This document shows positions 55,672 through 64,000 of a DNA stretch of 64,000 nucleotides, in pieces. Numbering within the stretch: the stretch's first letter is position 1; every line of letters starts with the position of its first letter. Source of the stretch: Scytalidium lignicola (taxonomy: Eukaryota > Ascomycota > Leotiomycetes); NCBI GenBank assembly GCA_002812745.2, contig NCSJ02000005.1, positions 124,001-188,000 on the forward strand, written 5' to 3'. The translations under genes were made by a program, and so were the position numbers. A model generated the notes under the pieces. The model had not been told where the DNA came from and did no database searches. It saw only the letters and a program-made list of their open reading frames with translations.

Positions 55672-57640
55672 TTATATCCACACGGTCGGATGCACAAACC
55701 CGCCGAACATTGGACCTGAGCCCTGTACTTCATAAAAATCATCCCCGTGATCACTGTAAACAATTGATCCTTCTCCGTAGTTTGACGATGCTGGGCTATG
55801 ATAGCCGCCATATCCGCTGGGTGATGGAATTCCGAGATATTGTCCTGAATAGGGATCAATTGACAAAGGGCTCATTGCGGAATTAGGCTCAGATACCGGG
55901 GCCATTGACATAATATGATCTTGGCTATAACTAAAGGCCGGGTTACCTCCATACGGGTAGAGACCATCGTGGTGGCTTTCCTGCACATAGCTAGTGGTGT
56001 TAAATGAAGGGAATGAAGCTGTACGTTCTGGTTGAACCCAGCCCATGCGGTTCCGAAATTTGGCAACCATGTCAATGGGGTATTCCATCAGATTAAGGGG
56101 GGTTTGCATATCACCATCTGAGGACTGTGCGAGACTAATGGAGAAAAGTCTCCGAGCAATCTCCTCTATCGGACCTAGAGAAAGACTTCCGAAATATGCT
56201 GCACCAATCTCAGGAAATAGCGGTTCAACCACCAAAGCTATAGTGTAGTAATGGGCCAAGATGACCAGTGCCGAAGGAGATCCATGGGTTTGTTGCAAGA
56301 ATGTGACCGGGAGCCAAAATAGCCAAGCTCGGAGAGGATTGAGCATTTCAAAGCGTTGAGCAGCCGTATGACTAGCAGAGACCTTTCGGATGCCGCGAAC
56401 AAAGCTCATCAATTGAGTGATTGCCTTCGGATCCTCCTTATTTTCCTTCAAATGAGCCTCAACCTTCTGGAGTTGTGTATGTGCTCGCTGGAGGGCATCT
56501 AAGTCTTGCTTCCGTGGCTGACTGAGCTTCTTTGATCCAGGGGCTGGGGATGGTGGAGCGGTTGGGAATGTACTCTGTTCAGCAATGAATTCTCCAAATT
56601 GAGACTCGTGTTTCCATGGTTGTATTGCATCAATGACCTATCAAACAGTGAGCCGACTTGTCACACAAGTACTTAAGTTACCATATTATTTTTGCTTACA
56701 GAAGAAGTCCCCTGCATGAGCTGTGTCCAGCCACGCCTACTACATGTTAGCCAACCCCCTTCAGCGAAATGAACTAGTGCAAGGGAAACTGACCAATCTG
56801 TAGCCTGCCAGGAAAGCAAAAGAGAAGCCGCCAAAACGGCATCCGAGTTCTGGTTAGAGAAGGAACCGATTGCTTCCTGGAGACCTTTGAACGCAATCCC
56901 TCGGTGCTCGTAAGCCATGTTTGCAGCAAGGGGGCATTCAGTGATCCACGCAATATGAGTGGCAGAAAGAGCAAGCAATGCGTGCATGACGAAAGCATAG
57001 CCTGTTCCAATTTTCAGGAATCTAAAGAAGTTGTTAGTCCACNTTTTTATTAAAAAAAAACTGTATAGGGTGAAATGAGCTATAACATACAGGGGAACCT
57101 GTCTAGTCCAGATGGTGAAGTTACTAGCATCGTAGATCCCGAGTTCGCTGGAGATGGAGGCCACATGGTGGATTAGACGTAGTTCCTCGAACGAGAAGTA
57201 TTGCGGGGATGGCGCTGGGTAAATGTAGAGATCCGGAAAGGGGAAACTCCCGGTTTGCTGCCAACGCTCAATTTCTCTCTCGATTTCGGGCGTCCACAAC
57301 AAGTCTGCTTTCTCAGGCGTTGGAGCTCGTTCTTCTTGCACTGGCATGTCCATGTAGGGACAACGACAGTTATGCTTCGTGCAATTCCGACTGAACCGGA
57401 GGTTAGTATTATCCAAAGCGCAACCACATTGCTCTAGAAGAAGAGACCAAGGAGTGAGCATGCTCTTCATGACTTACCATTGCGGGAAGTTCTCATCACA
57501 ACGAATGTGTCTACGCTTACAGGTGTCACAACCTTTGCGTGATTTGGTATGGCTAATGACAGGTTAGCGGAATGCCTGTGGTAAAGAATTGGGGACATAA
57601 CAAACCTCCTTCGAGGAGGTCCACCGCCAGGGCCGGCCAT
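55672..57640 (-). CDS. Zn2Cys6 transcription factor with long upstream region
   Basis: 546 residues from six exons: 57640-57606, 57552-57478, 57390-57091, 57021-56794, 56736-56700 and 56637-55672, total 1,641 bases with consistent phases. The zinc cluster spans introns: KGCDTCKRRHIRC, DENFPQC, RNCTKHNCRC, after a short N-terminus MAGPGGGPPRR. This is the C6 variant seen in sterol-uptake-like and other regulators. The middle has VPLFLKIGTGYAFVMHALLALSATHIAW and AFKGLQEAIGSFSNQNSDAVLAASLLLSWQATDW. The C-terminus is rich in Ser, Tyr and Gly (SPASSNYGEGSIVYSD). The N at 57,043 lies in intron 3 and does not affect coding. About 4.8 kb upstream has no gene. Confidence 0.9.
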
Positions 57641-59095
57641 TTAGACGAGGCTGAAGATAAGACGGATGTAAAACGAGTGATGGGCTTTTAACGAGTGCGA
57701 GCCGACCTTTTTCCCCCTTCAAGTCTTTCCTAAAAAAGCAGGACGTGGAAAGCAGGCAACAACAGCGAGACGCAGAAGAAAACAGATAATTAGGTTTCCA
57801 GGAAGTCAGATCTGATGACCGAGGTTGCCGAGAGATATATGTAAGCTTCAGAATCGGAAAAAGCGAGTGTGGTGTAAGGCTGGATGAGCGGGCCGGGGGT
57901 CTCTATAGCCAGACGGGAAACAGCTTTTGGAGTTGTCTGGAGCGAAAGGCAACGTCACTTTTAAGTATGTTCCTTAAGCTAGATGAACAGAGAGGCGTTC
58001 CAGGTACCGCTGGTAAGCATAAAAATGCTTCAATGCGAGATGCAACGCCTCTTTAGTTAATTGTGGTCGCAAAGACCTTCTCTGTTCGGGGTGGTCGAAG
58101 TTTTTCGGTCACACCAGCAGCGCTCGACAAACGAAGATGGCTCAAGGCTGTGAGGTGAGAGAGAAGTGCTCCGAAGGCTTGCGCCTAGACAAAGACTAGG
58201 GCTGAGGAGGGCAACGCAAAAAAGCGAGTGACAGGAACCAACGAGGGTTTCCTAAAAGCGAATGTGGTGGAGAGTGAGAAGCTGCGAGGAGCTGAAGGCT
58301 GGATCAACGGTTGTCTATGGGAAGGTGAGAATGGATTTCTCTGGGCTGGCGAAAGCCGGTATATAATAGAGATGCGAGGTCATCTTTGGCCGCGATGGCA
58401 GAAACGCCGGAAGGGGTTAGCTGCAACGTGGCTTAGGCGGCCGACAGCTACTTACAGCAGCCGGAGGGTACGGCAGCACTGGTAAGCGTGGTACTGTAAA
58501 GCAGGCGCTTGCAATGCCCGGGCGTGGGCACTGGCAGCCAACAGGGTCAGGCAAGAGCAGCCAGGGGGGTGTGGTAGGCCAGCAGCACCACTCCACAGCG
58601 ACGTTGCCAGGAAGGTGGTCGGCCCTTGGGAATGGAAGCAGAAAGGGAACATCGGGGTGGGGTCGAAACCTCATTCTGCTTTAGGGCGTGCAGGTGCTGG
58701 CCGTCATGGATGGCAAGACGGAGAGCTGCAAGGCAAAGACACAATTTGTCAATCAAAAATCCCACGCATCAGCTTTTCTGGCAAGGGACGGATGGGAATG
58801 GCATGGCATGGCATGGCACACATCGTGGCCTAGAGGGATTTGTCAAGCATGGGTTTAAGGGCAGTGCTGGTAACCGTTCTTACTTAGTGTCGACGAGTCA
58901 CGGCCACTTGTCGCAGATTCATCCTGTTCAAGTACTGGCAAAATACGGGCTTCTACCGTCTGAGTGGTAGCTATCTATGGAAAAAGGAAGGGAAAAACAC
59001 TAGATAGGATCTGCTGAGACGTGTGGATGACGGTGAAATGTAAGACACAGGGTCCGGTGGGCGGATGGCTTGATGGAGGGCTCTACAGTACTGTA

Positions 59096-59149
59096 CAGAA
59101 CAGAACAGAACAGAACAGAACAGAACAGAACAGAACAGAACGGAACGGC
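59096..59149. repeat. Pentanucleotide microsatellite (CAGAA)n in a palindromic setting
   Basis: About ten units of CAGAA, the last ones reading CGGAA, directly preceded by CAGTACTGTA and followed by CACTGTACTGTACTGTACTG. Confidence 0.88.
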
Positions 59150-59962
59150 ACTGTACTGTACTGTACTGTACCATCACAATATACATATTACTATACTGTG
59201 CAGCGCTGTGATGTGAGCAGGGATGGAGGATGCATATGGGGATCTAAGGAGAGCGCTGGTGCAGTGACGATGCGGAGCCTGCGCATCGGGAGGGTCGCCT
59301 GAGTGATGCGTATCATAGTCGTAAGATAGCGTCGCTTTTCTGGCCCAAGAGAGCAGCGATACACAGAAGACCCAGGCGTGTTGGGTCATGTCTGGGACCG
59401 CTGTCCTAGGGCCTCCGCGAGGAATAAGGTGCAGGCCGACACCAGTGGAGTGCTGTCCGCCGCAGAGGGCCAGAGAGGCCAGAGAGAGAGANGGGGGCGT
59501 CGAGGTTGAGACGGTGGATGGTCCGTAGCGCAACCGATTGTGGCAGGGCACGCCAAGGGGAGGCGTTGTGTTGAGATCGGAAAAGGCCCGCACGTTTTGT
59601 CTGTAGCCGTTCTCTCGGGTATTCACTCCCTCAAGGGGACTCCTGCACCAGCAGAATCAGGCAATAGCCCGGGCCACGGTTATTCCTGGTCTGACCACCC
59701 AAAGCACAAGTTGAGGTCGGGGATACAATACTGTAAAGTACCGTACCTACAGTACATGTGCTCCATCCAGCTGGACGACTCAGGAAGAGGAGGTTGGAGA
59801 GCTACCAGTTATGGCCGCGGCCCAGGATCGAGGGCACGGATTATCCGGCTCGTGGCGAGCAGACAGCCTCTTTCTTTTTCATGATTATGTCCTCGCGTCT
59901 CTTTGCCCGGAAGGGTCAACCAGGAGCAAATTACCTCATAGCTCTGCGTTGCGCGCGCGGGA

Positions 59963-59996
59963 CAGCACGAACAGCACGAACAGCACGAACAGCACG
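59963..59996. repeat. Nine-base tandem repeat (CAGCACGAA)
   Basis: Four consecutive units, the last shortened to CAGCACG. Confidence 0.85.
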
Positions 59997-60819
59997 GTGG
60001 TGTCTCTCTTTGTAGCGCAGCGCTGGAGCATCCGCTTTGGGAGAGGTGCACTTGGAATAAGGTAGGGCAGGGCTTTTGGGGCCCATGTGTGTGCAGCGCT
60101 AGCTCTCGAGCCGCTCATTGGTGAGCTGGGCGGTGTGAAGGATGCGGCGCGGATGTCGTGCCAAAAATAGCAGCTTCATCATCAAGTATGTCCGTAAGGT
60201 CACGGCACTTCCTGTCAGCGCCGACCAGCCCCCAGAAGTAAGTAACACTAGGGGAGTCTGAGCAGCCATCCAATCGTGCCAATCTATCAAAGGTGTGAAG
60301 GTGTGTGAGGTGTGAGGTGACATACAAGTGTACGGATGTACGGATGGACCGTGTTTGGGTCTGTTGATAGACCGCCGTGGAGTGTGCTGCTGCCTTTGCT
60401 CGGCGGTGTTTTGTTGTGCCGATTTGGCTCGAGCTTCTCTTGTCCAAAAGGGGACCAAACAGCCCAAGATGTTCCCCGATCTCCGTAAGTTGCTAGCGTT
60501 TTACCACACATTTGTACGAACTTGGTAGTTTGCTCGTAAATCCGTCTTGTTTAGGACGAAAGCGCTGTCTGTGCTGGCCGATCTGCCAAGCGCATCCCGT
60601 TCTATCACTCTCGCCAAGCTTTCGCATAAGTAGCCGGTTATCCAGTAAGAAGTCGGCCTGTACTGGTGTTAACGCCTTCTATCCGTTTTGCTTTTTTGCT
60701 TCTATGGGCTTTTACTTAGTACTGGAGTTGGCATACGGAATTGTAGAGTATTTGTATTACTGTATATCAATTGTTTGTATTATTCATGCAGCCCTTTTCC
60801 CCCTTGAGGAGGTCGGTGG

Positions 60820-60838
60820 TTTTTTTTTTTTTTTTTTT
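60820..60838. repeat. Poly-T tract, 19 bases
   Basis: Uninterrupted T run; no gene context. Confidence 0.95.
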
Positions 60839-61200
60839 GGAAAGGCGAAGCGAAACCCGATACCGTATGGGGGTGTTTCAAAGCTCCCTTTTTGCCCCCG
60901 TACTTTTTGTTCTCGCAATGTAACCCTATGGGGAAAGACCATCGCTATGACCTCGCAGTTGGCCTCCTCATGAGCCCTGATATAGGTGCTGATTCGTTGA
61001 TGGCTTCTGTTGGTTGCTCCCCTTGGGCGCAACGTTCTTACGGTCCGGGCAGCAAACAAGGGCTTTTGAAACGCGTGCCAGCTATTCTGCTATTTTTATC
61101 GAGATCAATCATCAATGCTGATATTCAGTTAGTTCCCGACATGTCATGGAAGGGATAACTCTCGGTCTCACATCGTTTTAGCACAACGCGTCCAATTAAA

Positions 61201-64000
61201 TTGATTGCGTTTTTCAATTCTATTAGTGCCTGAGGCGTAAAGGTGCCTTAGTCGCTGCCTTCCATTAACCCAAACCCTCTAGCTTCAAATTAGTTGGCGA
61301 GGCATTCTGGTCTCTCAGAAGCTCTGCAACAGGTGTTGGTGCGACATTGGATTTGACATCGATCAAATGGATAGTCGTAAGTGGCTTTTTTAGAAAATGA
61401 CCATTGCAGACACATTGTCTACTAATTAGGTTATGCTAATAAGTTCATAGCTACAAGTGACAAGCTACTTCGTAGATCCGTCAATCATAAGCCGATAAGA
61501 CAGCTCTAGAACCATACTTAGATCCTCTAAGTCGTGGGATCTTCCAAATGACAAAATTATGTACGATTCTGATACCACGCAACATGGATTGTAAGATCAT
61601 GAAATCAACACTTCAATGTTTGGATAGCCTGATGCGGCCGGCGGAAGCATATTTCCCCTTGTCTGACCAGGACGGCAAAAAGGCTGGCATGATCAATTAG
61701 CAAAGGCGATCCCATCAAAAGATTGGTTCTAAAATACTACAAGCAGTGATTCCGCGTTCAGTGTTCTGGCATATTAACTTGACGACAAACCATGCCGGGG
61801 GTGTTTTCCCGAATAACCCCAGAGCTCCTTCAATTACCCTCGGTTAATAGGACGGTGTCTCCGAAGAATGGGGTACAGTACGGACGTACAGTATTATTTT
61901 CGCCCTCTTAAACTTCACAACTGATGAAGTGGATCCCACATTTTTTGTGCCCTGCTCCTTGAAGGATCTACTCCGGGCTGGTAACTCACAGATGCTCCCC
62001 GCTCCCCAGTCCAGGGGCCTAAAATCGCCCCCTAATATACCGTAAACATCTAAAGAGAAATATCACCGGTTTCACTATTCCAACAGTGGATTGCAATTTT
62101 CTCGTGTTAATTCATCCCGTTGGGGACTGCAGCGGAGTGAACCTAGGGCACACTTAGGGCACATACCCATGGTTCTGCTAATGGAGTTAGATTGCCGGCT
62201 TCACCAATCAATGATTGAAAACAAGTTGTGATAAAACTAATCCAGCCGATCTAGAAGTAGCCGCTTTGAGTACTCCAATTCTTTGATGTTACTCCTATCC
62301 TCTGCACAGGGCTGGCACAATATAGATAGTAAAACACCATCTGACCCAGAAAGTCAAGGCCTTAAGATGTCGATCCATCACGACGACAACAGCGAGACCA
62401 TCTATCTTTCACCGCTTTTAAAACTTTCTTGGACAGTCTAACTAGTAAAAGACCAGAATCATGTCATTGATCTCCATCAAAGGCCGTCAAACACTGCAAA
62501 ATCAATAGTTACAATCTCAGTCGTGCACAATAACCTTGATGGGCTCGGGATTTGGCAATGATTCGCCGAACGAACAGCAATTGATTGGAAGACTGACCCA
62601 TGTGCGTGCATGAAGCAACCACCGGACCCAAAGGAAAAAAAGTTGGGCTGGCTGAGATTGTATTGGCTATACGAGAACCACTTCATGTAGCACGGACGTA
62701 GAAACCCGGAGTTGGAGCCGAAGGAAGTGTCTATATTTAGCCCTTTTTTGTTGTCGTTAGGGTTAAAGAACCTTTCCAGAAAACCCCCCAAAAAGCTGAA
62801 AGAGCGGGAGCGACCAGGGTCGTGCGGTGTGACGTCTGTTATGCATATGCATGCATCAACACTCTGCATATGACGGCGGAGGGCCTTTGCTGAAGATGTC
62901 ATTGGAGGTTGATTAACTTTCTGACATGCGGTTGCTGATTGGCCAGTCATGAGTTGCAGTCGCCGCGATGCTTGAAGAGGAAATGCTACAGTTCAATACA
63001 ACGTTGTATTCTGCAACGGAGCTTGAAAGGTGCACGAGCTCTGTCAAATGCTGAGATCGATAGGGTACCGGTATTAATCAGCCAACTACCTGCGCAATAC
63101 GAAGTACCGGTATGTACTGAACGTGATCAGCCTCAATTATTTCGGAGGCCCAAACGTGCTAAATAGGGGAGACTGGTAGCGTTTCGGTCCAGGTTCGGGC
63201 ACCACAAGTTGCTCTTACAACCAACCACGAGGCTTGTGGCAGTAATCACGAGTAATTTAGTGTTGTTGATGCAAGCGTGTGTAACGCTGCACTATCGAGA
63301 TCCAAGGACTCGCTTATAGTTCCCATATTCGTGATTAAGCTCTCCTGCAAGTCAAGGATCCCTTCGCCGAACTGGCTGTGTGCTGACATCATTGGCCTTA
63401 TTCTGGTACCGAATGAAACTGCGTGCAATATTGGAGTACATGGTTTAAGCAAAGCCTAGAGACTACCGGTAATACTTCTGTTACCTCTGTAGTGGATCTT
63501 TTGAGCCCTACACGCCACGTCAAGATCTACAAGAATTGCAATTAAAAGGCCGTATCTAAACGCCGTATTTATACGCCGTATTCAACCCAATCAGATGTAG
63601 ATTAGGAAAATGAAACTCAGATAAATAATTCGAGGAAACCTGCTAATGCCTAGAAAGTCCTCAAAAGCGAAGCGGGTTCCGCGACTCGTAACTCCGTCAA
63701 AGTAGCAGCAGCACATATCAGGGATTCAAAGTAACATATCCAATAATTAGCAGATCCATGGAGTTACCGGTAGCTCTTCTCAGAGGCAGATGCAGATCTA
63801 GAATTTAGGGGTCCATTGATCTAACTCACATGTCAATACTACCATAGTTTCCGTCGCTCATGCAGTTTAACTCGTTGCTGGCTACGAGGTTTCAGCTGAA
63901 AGGCTCCCATCAACCTCCAGCTCATCAGCCCGCTGCAACGACCCACAGCAATAATACGGCATAATTTATTTAATGACACAGCCCTATTCACCACAGGGTT
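61201..64000. other. Intergenic, no supported gene
   Basis: Ordinary-composition DNA. The longest open frame (62477-62950, reverse, 157 codons with a real ATG) has no domain or intron context, and I do not call it. A small repeat of a 9-base word (CGCCGTATT) lies near 63,545-63,585. Confidence 0.45.

Larger units (their letters stand above)
57641..61200. other. GC-richer repetitive non-coding region upstream of the regulator
   Basis: No conserved open frame. It contains many short tandem repeats (GCATG at about 58,800; AACAG at 59,096; nine-base units at 59,963), GTACTGTAC palindromes and a 19-T run at 60,820. An inverted repeat AGAGGCGTT/AACGCCTCT brackets 57,990-58,055. The position suggests a long promoter or 5' leader of the 55672-57640 gene, but no splice or transcript evidence can be read. 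An N at 59,492 lies beside a G run. Confidence 0.45.

Noticed and set aside
41955..57640. Secondary-metabolite cluster around the two right-hand Zn2Cys6 regulators
   Set aside because: The neighbours are housekeeping genes (RDH54, APP1, UTP10) and no backbone or tailoring enzyme is present.
59963..59996. CRISPR-like regular repeats
   Set aside because: Units are contiguous nine-mers without spacers; this is a minisatellite in a fungal genome.
62477..62950. 157-codon open frame on the reverse strand with an ATG
   Set aside because: Composition and lack of any domain, intron signal or conserved pattern make chance likely.

Overview
This is nuclear DNA from a filamentous ascomycete (Pezizomycotina). 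Genes carry short introns of about 45-60 bases, mostly GT-AG. There are three Zn2Cys6 regulators, two kinds of solo LTR, Tc1/mariner and Fot1/pogo-type transposons, and C:G-to-T:A decay typical of RIP. A leotiomycete/helotialean is my inference from the style of the gene families; nothing here proves it.

The window has two compartments. Bases 1 to about 31,500 are accessory and rich in mobile elements. They hold the start of a methionine aminopeptidase 2 gene (cut by the left edge), two SRPK-like kinase relics, two F-box-type relics, a Zn2Cys6 regulator, an SLC10A7/Rch1-like transporter, and a divergent nitrilase / MFS permease pair whose shared promoter carries five GATA-factor sites. They also hold a decayed 2-hydroxyacid dehydrogenase and a secreted beta-propeller gene split by a 1.9-kb pogo-like element. 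Between them lie AT-rich blocks, solo LTRs with 5-bp target duplications, nested MITEs and a 343-bp near-perfect palindrome.

Bases 32,400 to 57,700 are a conserved gene block: UTP10 (+), a Mid2-like wall-sensor-type membrane protein (-), a Zn2Cys6 regulator (-), RDH54/TID1 (-), APP1 phosphatidate phosphatase (-), a large acidic nuclear-type orphan protein (-) and a second long Zn2Cys6 regulator (-). The genes look intact and close their frames across the predicted introns.

Bases 57,700 to 64,000 hold no gene I can support. The first 3.5 kb is GC-richer, full of short tandem repeats, and sits directly upstream of the last regulator; it may be a long promoter or leader.

Single N characters occur beside homopolymer runs throughout. 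In two genes (MetAP2 and the SLC10-like transporter) the reading frame closes only if the N is dropped, so at least some are phantom bases. I found no CRISPR, rRNA or convincing tRNA gene. I did not find a clearly new multi-gene system. The most unusual items are the nested palindromic MITEs, the transposon-split gene, the GATA-rich bidirectional promoter and the orphan zinc-motif protein.
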